The notes: generated from the letters alone by a model not told the origin. A DNA stretch of 64,000 bases from Oncomelania hupensis (GCA_036898135.1 CM072514.1:82781433-82845432), one strand, 5' to 3'; shown: positions 36,601 to 45,038, counted from the first letter of the stretch. Made by a program: numbers and translations.

Positions 36601-38413
36601 AGAGAAGTGTTTGGAACTTTCAGCGTCCTGGACAACTGCAAGCTGGGTGTGATCACCAAGACAAAAGGCACTCAGACAGACAGTATTTTGCTTTAGAGAA
36701 ACTGCGAGTAATATACGCCCTAGTAAAACAAATTGATCAATTGACTGATTTTCTGAAACTGGTAGTGGAAGTGTTTGGTCATTATATGTATGCAATATGC
36801 AAAACGAGTTGTGATTTATAGAGAAGACACAATTTCAACCTAGATGATCTTGCGGCAGGTAATTAATGTTCGTGTTTCCTGGTTTTAATCATTATCACAT
36901 ATCGCTAATCATGTATTTGTAGTTTCTGGAAATGAATCTTGTATTTTCAGTAAAGAAGAACATAAATAATTAAATGTTTTTACTCTCAGTCTTTCAGTTG
37001 GATGAAGGTACGAGGATATATTACAGGGTGCGTCCCGCTTGTCAGCCCCCCCCCCCCCCCCCACCTCCCCGTCGACAGGGTTGCCCCCCCAATATTTTGG
37101 ACCGTGCGACGCCCCTGATACTGACACCAGCGGGCCAGTTGTTGGTAAAGGGGAAAATAATATGATCACACGTTGACCAATCCGGGATTCGAACCAGCGA
37201 CCTTTCGGTTACTAGCAAGACGCTCTTACCAACTGAGCTACCCGGCCCCACTGACGAACTGTACAAGTACTGACATTGATATGGCAATCATCTGACCACT
37301 CACGCAGCAACTGAGGTAAGGTCAACCTGCGATTGGTCAACGAAATGCGTCGAAGTACACGGTCTTCACGTAATGTTGAAGCACGTGGACGACCGGACCG
37401 AGGCTTGTCCACCACTGAACCAGTCTGGCGCTTCTTCTGCAGAATCTTTACAACCGCGCTGTGACTGCAGCCGACTTTTCTGGCGATCTGATGACAAGAA
37501 AGTCCTTCCTCCTTCATCACAGACACCCTAATACGTTCCTCCAACGTCAGATTTCGCGTCTTTGTCATGATTGATGATGAAATTGTATGAAATCAAGTTT
37601 AGTTTAGTTTTATAGATTAACGTCCCCGGACACATAAGCGTATAGGGGACGGTAGGTGGTATGAAATAAAAAAATCCCGCGGATTTATATAGCTGCTGCA
37701 ATAGCTAGGCATCCGTACTGTGATTGGCTGCCAAAACAGCCTTTTGATTGGTCAGAAATATTGCATGCTGATTGGATAATCTCGATCTGCTTTGGACGCA
37801 AAATCTGAGCAAATTATAGTAATTATGTTCCAGTATCAATAAAACTTATAAAATTGGAAGCACATTACCTTAGAAATGTGATTCTTATTGCCAATTGTGT
37901 CCCTCATAACGTTGTACACTAATAAATGTAATAGGTCCGTGAAAAAATTAAAATAAAACTTCATAATGTTGAAAAAATGCAAAAGTCGCAAGTGGTTCCA
38001 AACTTATGCACACCACTGTAGGTACGTTTGTACCTTTGGATAATATACCATAACCTGCCCTACCCTACCCTACCCTACGATACGATAGGACACGACACGA
38101 TGCCATACTATACCATCGGTGAACCGGAGGGATAGGATTACATGCCAAGCACACAGCTAAAATAAAAGGTTGCAATTCGAAGGCTCTGTTTGTTTACTGT
38201 GGGCCCAAAAAAACCGGGTTTATCATAAGTATCGCTTTGTTTTTACATTAGACGATGATAACGTGGGCTTTCGTTGCTTTAAACAAAATTATAATAACAA
38301 CGCCAAAGTTAGATTTGTTTAAATTTCGGGTCTGACAGGGAGTTATTTCCCCTGTTTGTAACCGTAATGTCGTGTGACCTTTGACCCTATTTCTGAATAA
38401 ACCACGCGGATTG

Positions 38414-38450
<37 letters not shown>

Positions 38451-39725
38451 CATGTAGAAACGACGTTCTGATGACACACACATGAAACTCCACATGGTTT
38501 CTTCTGACTTTTTTGGAAGGCCGTACTATTTTGACGTCAAAATAGTGCTCCGTTGAGTTAGAGCTGTTTTAGCATTACGGTTAGGTTAAGGGTTTGGGTT
38601 AGGGGTTAGGGTTAGGGATAGCTTCAATAATTTGAAAATATCAAAATAATGTCAAAGAAATGGAAAGTGTGTCAAAATAATCCCTGTTTTTTTTCACAAC
38701 AGTCATCAGAACATCGTTTCTACAAATGTGTATGTGTGTGCGTGTGTGTGTGCGTGGCTAGGTAGAAACGACGTTACACCGACATACACTGGAAACTACG
38801 TACTTTCGTTTGACGGCCCCGTTATTTTGACGTCAAAACAGTGTTCCGTTAGCCCTAGGGTTAGGGCTGTGTTAGGCTTAGGGTTAGGTTAAGTGTTAGG
38901 GTTAGGGTTAGGGTTAGGGATAGCTTCATAAAATGGGAAAATGTCAAAATAATGTCAAAATAAGGGTAAGTGTGACAAAATAATGTATGTCGAGTTTCAT
39001 GACAGTGATCACAACGTCGTTTCTACAAAAATGTGTGTGTTTGTGTGTGTGTGTGGGTGTGTGTGTATGTGTTTAGTATCAGGGATCTATTTTATAAACC
39101 TAAAACAAAACCAAAATCTTACGAGCCATTGTTTTCACTTGTTTTAGTCTCTTACCGGCTTTGGAAGCTGCTATTTTTAACTCCACAATGTTGGCTGGTT
39201 CGCCAACGGCTGATACTATTAATAGGCACACCCAAAAAAACTACGGAATTTATTCATTTAAAAAATAACGATACTTTCCAAAGAGTCATTTCTTGTTGTA
39301 AGCTTTTTTCTATAGGGCAACACTCACTGTGAACATTAAAAGGGTATGTCGAGGGGCATGGTCAAAGTTTAAGAAAACCTAGTTATCGGTATAGTGTTGG
39401 ATGATTTCGAATAGTCTGAAATCTGTTCCTGCATTAAGAGAAATGCACACATAAACACTTAATTTGAACGTAATTAGGCTACAGCCTTATCTCTAAATAC
39501 TTTTTTTTAACAAATGGTTTACAGTTATTTGTGCAAGTTTGTGGAAATACGTGTTAAATGACTTGCCATCTTATTCTGTTGTTGTTTTTTTCCAGTACGC
39601 TGCCCATTGGATTGAGCTGCGGCGGCGGCGGCGGATTTGGGATAGTTGTGATATGGGTGTGCTGGTGCCGCTGCAAAACAAGAGTTGATCCAAAGAACGT
39701 ACAGCTTCACAAAGAAGGTGCATAA
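21540..39725 (+). CDS. Gene A: Shisa/CYYR1-like (STMC6-type) membrane protein, 3 exons
   Basis: Spliced coding exons 21540-21606, 22910-23072 and 39596-39725 give 119 residues. Layout: signal peptide (residues 1-~25, core [15 protein letters not shown]); ectodomain with six cysteines, EAC ... VVC ... CC ... YYCC; one membrane helix (about residues 79-99, FGIVVIWVCW); then the basic CRCKTR and a 14-residue tail. Six cysteines with two CC pairs before a single helix is the pattern of the STMC6 superfamily (Shisa, CYYR1, WBP1 relatives), which act as membrane adaptors; the specific role here is unknown. Phases: exon 1 ends phase 1, exon 2 ends phase 2, both rejoin in frame. Intron 2 is 16.5 kb because of transposons. 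A 5' untranslated exon may exist, since an acceptor precedes exon 1. Confidence 0.8.
21607..22909 (+). other. Gene A intron 1
   Basis: GT-AG intron of 1303 bp, AT-rich, with TATAAAAT-type low-complexity sequence at 22320-22680. Both ends align with intron 1 of gene B (48992-54803), which is longer because of RTE insertions. Confidence 0.7.
22910..23072 (+). CDS. Gene A exon 2: six-cysteine ectodomain
   Basis: Acceptor TTATACAG; codons GTG AGA GGA continue exon 1. It carries all six ectodomain cysteines (HDCCGSYPDYYCC). It ends AAAAG followed by GCAAGT, a strong GC-type donor; reading on genomically would stop at 23121. Confidence 0.8.
23073..23293 (+). other. Start of gene A intron 2 (GC-AG intron)
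   Basis: Begins GCAAGT and is AT-rich up to the LTR element; matches 54985-55548 apart from the microsatellite in unit B. The whole intron runs 23073-39595. Confidence 0.7.
23294..24778 (+). repeat. 5' LTR
   Basis: TGTAACAAGAGG...CACGTCACA, 1485 bp, about 97-98% identical by eye to the 3' LTR. It lacks a ~22-bp block present in the 3' LTR near 29197-29220. AATAAA signals lie near 24520 and 24660. Confidence 0.95.
24786..24803 (+). other. Putative primer-binding site
   Basis: TGGCGATAGTCAGG begins 7 bp after the 5' LTR, where a tRNA primer would anneal. The matching tRNA is not identified. Confidence 0.4.
25142..26100 (+). pseudogene. Gag: coiled-coil plus SCAN-like capsid (frameshifted)
   Basis: Likely start ATG at 25142 (MFDNVRPSSLGLRF). 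The first ~130 residues are a K/E/R-rich coiled coil built of AERAAEREQKK-type units. A capsid region follows: NEREEGLDLYLTRFERLA, then YRQIFRTNRRVKGESYAQFA. A frameshift near 25930 leads to LMLDKWVSQSATAKTYDGL, and another near 26015 to ERLEDLVKVADRYVAAHG. The C-terminal half resembles the SCAN domain, which is known to derive from gmr1-like Gag. Gag would package the element's RNA. Confidence 0.8.
26101..26633 (+). pseudogene. Zinc knuckle and aspartic protease (frameshifted)
   Basis: CSFCNRNNHSTAEC near 26290-26330 is a CX2CX4HX4C knuckle for RNA binding. A protease start with LYDTGLSYDAIV near 26482-26517 shows the D-T-G active-site triad. The frame ends at 26633, but homologous sequence continues in another frame (YVTGRIQAAVLQKPLYDLV) from about 26605, so there is one more frameshift. 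Confidence 0.8.
26689..28090 (+). CDS. Integrase (upstream of RNase H), open
   Basis: Inserts the retrotransposon cDNA into DNA. An HHCC zinc-binding module (GHSMPLSGHMG ... SCHQCQ, about 27004-27132) precedes the catalytic core: D177 in VDIVGP, D235 in RTDNGSQF and E271 in NGQVERLN. Spacing D235-E271 is 35 residues, a DD35E core. A GPY-type module (WRGPYRMT) and YHHINLLKKY follow near 27915-28010. The frame stays open into the RNase H remnant to 28515, but from about 28085 it reads the wrong frame. Order PR-IN with RNase H after IN indicates the gmr1 type. Confidence 0.9.
28091..28501 (+). pseudogene. RNase H remnant after deletion of RT
   Basis: In the frame beginning at 28091: GAVLLQRDPK, VAYGSRKLRPAETHYATSE, LYLYGTHFTVQMDHQPL, and YIPGKENHGADYFSRH. 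These are Gypsy RNase H motifs. Two in-frame TAA stops (near 28238 and 28366) disable it. The junction at about 28080-28091 joins the integrase C-terminus to the start of RNase H, so all of RT is gone. Confidence 0.85.
28674..30172 (+). repeat. 3' LTR
   Basis: 1499 bp, TGTAACAAGAGG...CACGTCACA, preceded by a weak purine tract (GAGGGAG) that could be the polypurine tract. Small private indels relative to the 5' LTR, for example a missing ~8 bp near 29500. Confidence 0.95.
30370..34574 (-). pseudogene. Non-LTR retrotransposon relic, unit A (split by solo LTR)
   Basis: Minus-strand, heavily mutated. From 5' to 3': endonuclease-RT linker (LKNACRKKPKELTF near 34050), KSNDAKCFWKLL near 33900-33935, RT start ([20 protein letters not shown] at 32129 and [20 protein letters not shown]), EEQAGFR near 31870, CVFIDYEKAF near 31760, a YADD-region remnant, and a C-terminal CQKCNSDDLDDEIHYLFLC zinc-finger-like motif near 30430. 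The homologous copy at 58521-61150 proves insertion before the duplication. Clade not assigned. Confidence 0.75.
32207..33732 (+). repeat. Solo LTR of the gmr1-like element
   Basis: 1526 bp with the same ends as the LTRs at 23294 and 28674 but more diverged from them. TSD CCTCC at 32202-32206 and 33733-33737. It sits inside the non-LTR relic; unit B is empty at about 60305-60314. No internal domain, so the element was lost by LTR-LTR recombination. Confidence 0.95.
34931..35643 (-). pseudogene. Tc1 transposase, catalytic part
   Basis: This carries the DDE core: D in SDEST near 35490, D in FQDDNAPCH near 35220, E in PDLNPIENLW near 35115. There are 34 residues between the last two, giving DD34E as in Tc1 elements. 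Upstream of about 35524 the frame is broken by a TGA (in RNRIE*ARKHS) and then by the SINE. It would excise and reinsert the element by cut-and-paste, but this copy is dead. Confidence 0.9.
35727..37117 (+). mobile_element. hAT element, internally shortened
   Basis: Ends CAGGGGCGTCGCAC and GTGCGACGCCCCTG are inverted repeats. A 5-bp direct repeat ATACT (35722-35726, 37118-37122) flanks it. It carries the start and the end of a ZMYM1-like transposase with the middle missing, plus a poly-C tract near 37047-37062. It is inserted in the SINE that is itself inside Tc1. Confidence 0.85.
35863..36696 (+). pseudogene. hAT transposase remnant (ZMYM1-like)
   Basis: The beginning reads MSASQAQEIAKMTRETLC then SDEAFHLFWEKTCRQAK. 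After a shift it continues TVEDHYRG and LTTCLTDRFDQ in other frames. From 36184 an open frame gives LQDVCDFYGQDLDQSRLSVQ, LKLILVMPATNAVSERTFSA, MRRVKNYLRSS: the hAT C-terminal dimerisation domain. At least two frameshifts and a central deletion make it inactive. This subfamily resembles ZMYM1-type host proteins. Confidence 0.8.
37265..37568 (-). pseudogene. Tc1 transposase, N-terminal HTH part
   Basis: MTKTRNLTLEERIRVSVMK and GLSCHQIARKVGCSHSAVVK form the first helix-turn-helix. GRPRAST and LTNRRLTLPQLLREW form the second, which binds the TIRs. The frame runs into the inserted SINE after CTVR, which cuts it from the catalytic part at 34931-35643. Confidence 0.9.
37594..37657. repeat. Short retroposed fragment with 9-bp TSD
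   Basis: About 64-70 bp lie between two copies of GTATGAAAT (about 37585-37593 and 37658-37666) inside the Tc1 5' region. It contains AACGTCCCCGG and its inverse AGGGGACG, which can form a hairpin. Confidence 0.45.
38019..38453. other. Gene A intron 2, unique part
   Basis: Matches 61155-61540: (CCCTA)n/(GATAC)n-rich stretch at 38050-38105 and a (TG)n tract at 38416-38448. No gene. Confidence 0.6.
38454..38723 (+). repeat. Telomere-motif MITE-like module, second copy
   Basis: Starts GTAGAAACGACGTTCTGATG and ends with the inverse (CATCAGAACATCGTTTCTAC). Contains ATTTTGACGTCAAAAT near 38528 and degenerate TTAGGG units at 38578-38618. TG tracts lie on both sides. Confidence 0.75.
38762..39026 (+). 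repeat. Telomere-motif MITE-like module, third copy
   Basis: Directly follows the previous module across a TG tract. GTAGAAACGACGTT at the start, AACGTCGTTTCTAC at the end. TTAGGG-like units at 38856-38924 and TTTTGACGTCAAAA near 38824-38837. Confidence 0.75.
39027..39595 (+). other. Gene A intron 2, last part
   Basis: Matches 61850-62629 except for a MITE in unit B. Ends TTGTTTTTTTCCAG, a strong acceptor. Confidence 0.65.
39596..39725 (+). CDS. Gene A exon 3: transmembrane helix and cytoplasmic tail
   Basis: The two bases AG from exon 2 plus T give Ser, then TLPIGLSC, a Gly run, FGIVVIWVCW, CRCKTRVDPK and a stop at 39723-39725. The hydrophobic helix exists only in this frame, which is the frame set by the GC donor. 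LSC before and RCKTR after the helix are shared with gene B. Confidence 0.8.
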
Positions 39726-40211
39726 CTCAAAAGTGTGCAAAATCGAAAGCACCCAGCGCCCCCAAGCGGGAAGTCGGAAGCTTTGCTAGCCGGCTAGTGT
39801 TGGGAACATGGCGGACAGCATGTGTGAAGCTGCAGGAGGTTGCAAGCATGAGATAAATTCATATTAAAGTTCAGCTACTTATAATTTTATTACTATAAGA
39901 CTTATAGTTTTCTTGAATATATTTTTTTAAAATTCCCTTTTAATTATTATTCTATTATCTTATGTGAGGAAGAAGAGAACCATAAAATTAGCAAAATGTA
40001 AATTGGTGTTGCGTTCCAACTGTTGTGTATTTTACGTCTTCAGTGTTTTTAGTTTATCTCCCTGTCTTAACTTGAGTAATTCTATAAGAAAGGCCTTTTG
40101 ATGAATGCGTGTATACGTGAAATTGAAACATTAAAAACTGTTTACAAACTAATATCAAGTTTGTAGGAATCTTCTGAGAGTAAAGATAATTATTTTAAAA
40201 CACGCATACAG
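39726..40211. other. Between the two units; possible start-codon exon
   Basis: Unique sequence after gene A and before unit B. At 39808 an ATGGCGGACAGCATG context (MADSMCEAAGGCKH) follows a GC-rich leader-like stretch and resembles a first exon. No supporting donor or downstream exon was found. The rest is AT-rich. Confidence 0.3.
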
Positions 40212-40445
40212 GTTTTGATGACTTCAATATTTTTAGGGCTGATATTGTAAACTCTCATGATTGCCCATAGAGCTGCATGCCGGACTCGGTCAAACGCTTT
40301 CTTGAAGTCTACAAACACATGTAGAGATGTTGTTGGTGTTGTAGGTATTTCTCGCAGATTATTCTGAGGTTGAAAATCTGTTCAGTGGTACTTCGCCCTG
40401 CCCTGAATCCTGCTTGTTCTTCAGCTATTATTTGTTCAGCTTGTC
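40212..40445 (-). pseudogene. RTE RT fragment at left edge of unit B
   Basis: Partner of 10826-11050 ([17 protein letters not shown] region), nearly identical. Confidence 0.85.
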
Positions 40446-41016
40446 TATAGTTGTTCGCAATAATGTTTAGCCTTGATGTTGGCCTACCTTCAGAAAGAGT
40501 TTTAAAATAAACCAGAAAGCTTGGTTCTTATCTGACGATTCTTAATTTGATTTTTATCTTCTTTTTTTCTGCCTGAAACTCGTGGCTATGGGTGAAAATA
40601 GGTCGTGGGTATCTTTATGGTCGAATTTGGGATTTTAGTAAAAAATGAGTTCTTAAAACACTAGATACTGACGCAGTATTAAAGTTTGTGACCAAAACCA
40701 CTTTTAAAGTACTTTATTTGGGGTTTAATAACATCAACACTACGCGAAACTAAGCTGTTCTTTACGATTGATTGCTTACTGTGAAAGCATAATATTTGGT
40801 CTTAACCCTTACAGAACCACATCACTTTGGTATTTCCGTGGAGGGGAATTCTCCCGCTCTTTTGTGAAAGTTTCGGTAAGCCAGGCCATTTGCTATATTA
40901 GGAAAAAAAACGTATACACAAATACTACAAGATTGACCAAACAGAGGTAGGCTGCGACAATTGAGCTTCCCCATTGGCCCAAGCCTTGCGAAGGGGAATA
41001 GGTTATCTCCGCTAAT
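40446..41016. other. Unit B unique sequence
   Basis: Partner of 11051-11594. No gene seen. Confidence 0.6.
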
Positions 41017-41238
41017 CTAGACGGGTGAGTTTCGGATACACAGATAACACCCAGCACGCACTAGGTCCCTTCTCCCCATCTCCGGTCGCCCAGGGTTGTG
41101 CTCAGTCGTCTGGGCGTCAGACTATGCGCCCAAGGGTGGCAAGCCGGTGCCTGAGGCATTTTGAGTTGGATCCAGTATCGGCCAGCGCCTCGAGTAACTC
41201 TTGAGCTGGTAACCGCGCGCTATTAAAAAAAACGATTT
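41017..41238 (+). repeat. tRNA-type SINE, 3' part (unit B copy)
   Basis: Partner of 11595-11814; same family as the complete copy at 47668-48100. Confidence 0.8.
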
Positions 41239-41596
41239 AAAAAAGATTAAATATTTTAAATGAAACAAATGGGTCTCAAACGCATTTTAAAAGGGCTGTT
41301 CTTGGCGGGGGGGGGGGTGAGGTGGGGGAGGGGGGGGGAATCGGACATACAAATTACAATAATATATTTTGTATCAGCGTGAGAACTCGCTGGCTTTGTT
41401 AAGTAGTCTGGCCCTAAAGGATTCCTAGGTCCCTTGAAGGGATTAGTAGCTGAGACTCTGTGACTCTTACTGTATCCTCTCTCACTATAGCGACAGGAAC
41501 AGGCTAGTCTCAGCCACACGGTATGAAGAAAGTTTATCTCTCAACCCAGAGAGGGAAACCTTTTTTTTTCCCCGCACGTAGGAAACGTATAGCATG

Positions 41597-41811
41597 GATC
41601 TTAACATCGTGCAACATTTTTTTTAATTCTTTCTTTTAACACTGTAAAACAACCATTCGATGGAAGAAAATAATAGCACTAACTTTATGTATTCGATTGA
41701 AAAATAATAGCAATAATTTTATGTAATATAAAAGTAATGTTGTTATTTTTCCATCGAATGGTTGTTTTACATTGTTGCGAAGAAAAGAAAATGTTGCACG
41801 ATGTTAAGATC
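41597..41811. mobile_element. Fold-back MITE (unit B copy)
   Basis: Partner of 12166-12378, with arms GATCTTAACATCGTGCAACA and the reverse complement at the right end. Confidence 0.75.
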
Positions 41812-41860
41812 TACACACACCCACATACACACACACACACGCACGCGCACACACCCGCAC

Positions 41861-42920
41861 GCGACTTTTTTTTTCCTAAATAAGAACAGGTCCTGGCCTA
41901 AAAATAGCTGCGCCCGAACATTTCCGAAGTTGGCAGTCGTTACTCGTTACTTCCGCCTTCTGCCCAGAAAGTTTGATCGAAATGGCGCGATCAGCTCATC
42001 TATCTGTGTGTTCCTTATGCCCCCAAATTTTAATCGATGAAGCAATTTTACCTGCACTAGACTGTGGGCATGGCTGATCAAAACAAACAAACAAACAAAC
42101 AAACAAACAAACAAACAAACAACCGAGCACTACTGTGCTAGGATTGTGACACTTGACATTTGTGACAGCCGAGAGGCCACAGGGTCACAGATTCAGACTG
42201 TAGTGTGTTACACTCAGTTTGATGATGGTGTTTTCTATCAGTATCTGATTCAGCCCCGATGCTTGAATTCCTGATAGTTGTGTAACTCAGATTCGTTTAT
42301 TCACACAGCCCGTCCAAACAGCATACAAGTCACAAAGTCGACGTATGAAGTTTTCCACTTTTATTCAGCACACACCAACAACTGCATACAATTCTCAACT
42401 CAACTCAACAACTTTCACAGCAACTCTCCAAGTCACTATCAACAACTTCACTCTCTCAACAGCAACTCGGCACACGATTAAATAACCTCTCTCTCTTCCG
42501 GAAGAATTTCGAACAATGTAGAAATGACGCACTGCCACCAATCGAATAAAAGATCGTCATCACTGACTTACGTCAATACATATTTTTATATCTTCCGGAA
42601 CGACCTCTTGCTTCGACAATCGTCCCGAAACTTCGATCGATAGTAAACACGCATATCCAGAAGATTCTCAAATAATATCGACTAACGCAAATCATCAACG
42701 TTATACAAAGCCTCTCCTAACAACAATGCAAACTCAAATCAAAGGTAAATAAACTCCATTATTGAATACTTTGCAAATCGAAACGATTAGATCTATCGTA
42801 CACGTTTCCGATGTACTACCATTCGCGTTTCAACGTAACATAGTGTAACTGAACAATCTGTAGTAGGCCTAATGCACTAAATCTAAAGCAGACATATGTA
42901 GTATAGCTGGTTTACTACAC

Positions 42921-42993
<73 letters not shown>

Positions 42994-44467
42994 TTATTAA
43001 TTAATTTATTTATTTATTTATAAATTAAACATTATTATTATTTTTAGTCATTATGCTTATATAATTTATGTGTATTTATATTTGTATGTGTGTATTTGTA
43101 TTTGAATGAATTATGTATAGGTCTATGTAGCGTAATGTTTGTGTGCGTGTAGGTATACATTGTTGCATACACATACATTTATGTGAAGATACACATATTC
43201 TTTGTAGTACTAGGTCTAGATGTAAATTGTAATGCTATAGTTTACTTTTTGTTCATTTTTTTTAAATATCTGGAATCGTTTTATTAGTACATAATAATGT
43301 TATGATCGCTTGTCCTATATATAGATATTTTGATTATCCATCCTTTCAGTGCTGTATTTGTACATGTATTTATGTAAGTAAAAAAAGGTGTTACTCTATT
43401 ATTTATTTGTAAAGGAGAATATGAAATAGTTATATATACACATACTATTGTAATACAATATATACGTAAATGTGTGTGTGCTTGTGTAGTTAGATAGATC
43501 TAAGTTATATAGATACAGATATATATTATCTCTCTTTAGTATTCATGAGCAACTGACACGTACATGAATGCAGGAAGGTAATACTATATAGGATGCCTAA
43601 AAAAGAATGAAAAAGCTTGTTTTTACAGTAGTCTTTCTACATTATGAGTGTGCTTATTATATAGGCCTACGCACTCTTCACTTTTCATGTACACAACAAT
43701 ACTATGGGATTTTTTTTATTGTGTGCGACATCATGTATATAATTAAGTAAGCTATGTTCCTACCACACAATAAAATAATCATAACCATTCTTCAAAAAAG
43801 CTAATAACAGACATTAATGCACAATTATAAAAATATATACAACAGTTTACTATCCTGAGAAGTCAATCATATTAGTAATATTAAAAAAAGAAGAAAAGTA
43901 TATATTTTGGTAATCTGAAAGATAATTGTAAAAGAAAAAATATTGTAAGCCAAAAAAATATATATATTAAAAAATGTTTAATCCAATTTAAATTCAATTT
44001 AATTTATTCATTACCCCAAAACAATACAGGATATCAGAGAGAAAGGAATCTATGAGGATATGTAGAATATAATTAAACATCTTAAGAGATGGAACACAAT
44101 ATCGAGTGCATGTATTTTTATGTAATGACTACATGTAAGGCTTAGTGAGTCTGGTCGTAGGCTGGAGTACAGCACTATATACAAATCCGTTATTATTAGT
44201 ATTAATAATACAGTATCATTAGGAAACAAACAAACCAAAAAAATAACAAGATAAGTCCACATGCTATTATATCAAGCACATACGTAAAAATAAATTTAAT
44301 AAGGTAATCATCTAAATTGAAAAAAAAATTGCTTTAATTGATAAACAAAACAGTAAATTTAATAAGCTAGTTACCTAAATTTTAAACAACTGGCTCTAAT
44401 TGAGAAATATAAAAACTCAGCAATACTGTACTATATTTTGCAAGGGGAAAAATATATATACACACAC

Positions 44468-44512
<45 letters not shown>

Positions 44513-44733
44513 TTTTTAATGTTACATTAAAAATATGAACTCTCGGAGGGGGGTGAATAGTATTTTATCATATCATGCACACATCATAATACGAATAGTG
44601 GTGAGATCATGTGCCTGTAATCCTATATATATAGTACTGGGTTTATCCGATTGTCTGAAACCAACTTCGGAAATGTTCGGGCGCAGCTATTTTTAGGCCA
44701 GGACCTGTTCTTATTTAGGAAAAAAAAAGTCGC
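41861..44733. mobile_element. Mutator-like non-autonomous element, 73-bp perfect TIRs
   Basis: 2873 bp. Bases 41861-41933 are the exact reverse complement of 44661-44733 (ends GCGAC then nine T). The 9-bp TSD CACCCGCAC is perfect (41852-41860, 44734-44742). Unit A shows the unfilled CA-rich site at about 12382-12402. Long TIRs with a 9-bp TSD are typical of Mutator-like elements. No transposase; the interior is AT-rich with (AAAC)n at 42086-42121, (ATT)n at 42921-42993 and (GA)n at 44472-44510. Identical TIRs and TSD suggest a recent insertion. Confidence 0.85.
41982..42077 (+). pseudogene. RING-finger-like gene fragment inside the MULE
   Basis: ATG at 41982 opens 31 codons containing VCSLCP, a 14-residue spacer and CGHG, then TGA. 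C-x2-C-x14-C-x-H is the first half of a RING (C3HC4) zinc finger as found at the N-terminus of TRIM-like proteins, where an ATG closely precedes the first cysteine. The remaining RING ligands are missing and an (AAAC)n tract follows. Best read as a captured exon fragment; chance similarity is possible because it is short. Confidence 0.45.
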
Positions 44734-44764
44734 CACCCGCACACACACACACACACACATTTTT

Positions 44765-45038
44765 GTAAAAACGACGTTCTGATGATTGTTGTGAAAAAAA
44801 AAACAGGGATTATTTTGACACTCTTTTCATTTCTTTGAAATTATTTTGACATTTTCCAATTTTTGAAGCTATCCCTAACCCAAACCCTAACCCTAACCCA
44901 AACCCTAACCCTTAACCTAACCTTAAGCCTAACACAGCCCTAACCCTAACGGAACACTGTTTTGACGTCAAAATAACGGAGTCCGTCCAAGAAAGTACGT
45001 AGAGGTTCCAATGTATGTCACAGTAACGTCGTTTCTAC
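44765..45038 (-). repeat. Telomere-motif MITE-like module, fourth copy
   Basis: Partner of 12408-12678 in unit B. GTAAAAACGACGTTCTGATG at left, AACGTCGTTTCTAC at right, CCCTAA-like units at about 44873-44950 and TTTTGACGTCAAAA near 44960-44973. Confidence 0.75.

Larger units (their letters stand above)
35654..37252 (-). repeat. tRNA-derived SINE inside Tc1, split by hAT
   Basis: A ~203-bp SINE on the minus strand: a tRNA-like head at 37252-37178 with A box TAGCTCAGTTGG and B box GGTTCGAATCC, and a tail of (CAAA)/(CAA) units at about 35654-35675. It is flanked by the 10-bp TSD GACGAACTGT at 35644-35653 and 37253-37262. The hAT element 35727-37117 interrupts it. The head resembles tRNA-Thr(AGT) around the anticodon loop. 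Confidence 0.85.
34577..38018 (-). mobile_element. Tc1-like DNA transposon, interrupted
   Basis: Terminal inverted repeats start CAGTGGTGTGCATAAGTTTG (34577) and end as its reverse complement (38018), inside TA dinucleotides (34575-34576, 38019-38020). The counterpart site in unit B near 61154 lacks it. The transposase gene is on the minus strand and is split by a SINE (35654-37252) that carries a hAT element. Lies in intron 2 of gene A, antisense to the gene. Confidence 0.95.
10826..39725. repeat. Tandem segmental duplication, unit A
   Basis: From about 10826 the sequence matches 40212 onward in direct orientation: 11050-12400 with 40445-41830, 12400-12740 with 44760-45105, 16098-16630 with 45106-45675, 18539-20640 with 45690-48640, 21305-22000 with 48690-49300, 22450-23293 with 54315-55548, 30178-34575 with 55549-61150, and 38019-39725 with 61155-62768. 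Gaps are mobile elements private to one unit. The right end is just after exon 3 of gene A. Confidence 0.9.

Noticed and set aside
42086..42121. CRISPR-like regular repeats
   Set aside because: This and the other arrays here are simple microsatellites with no unique spacers.
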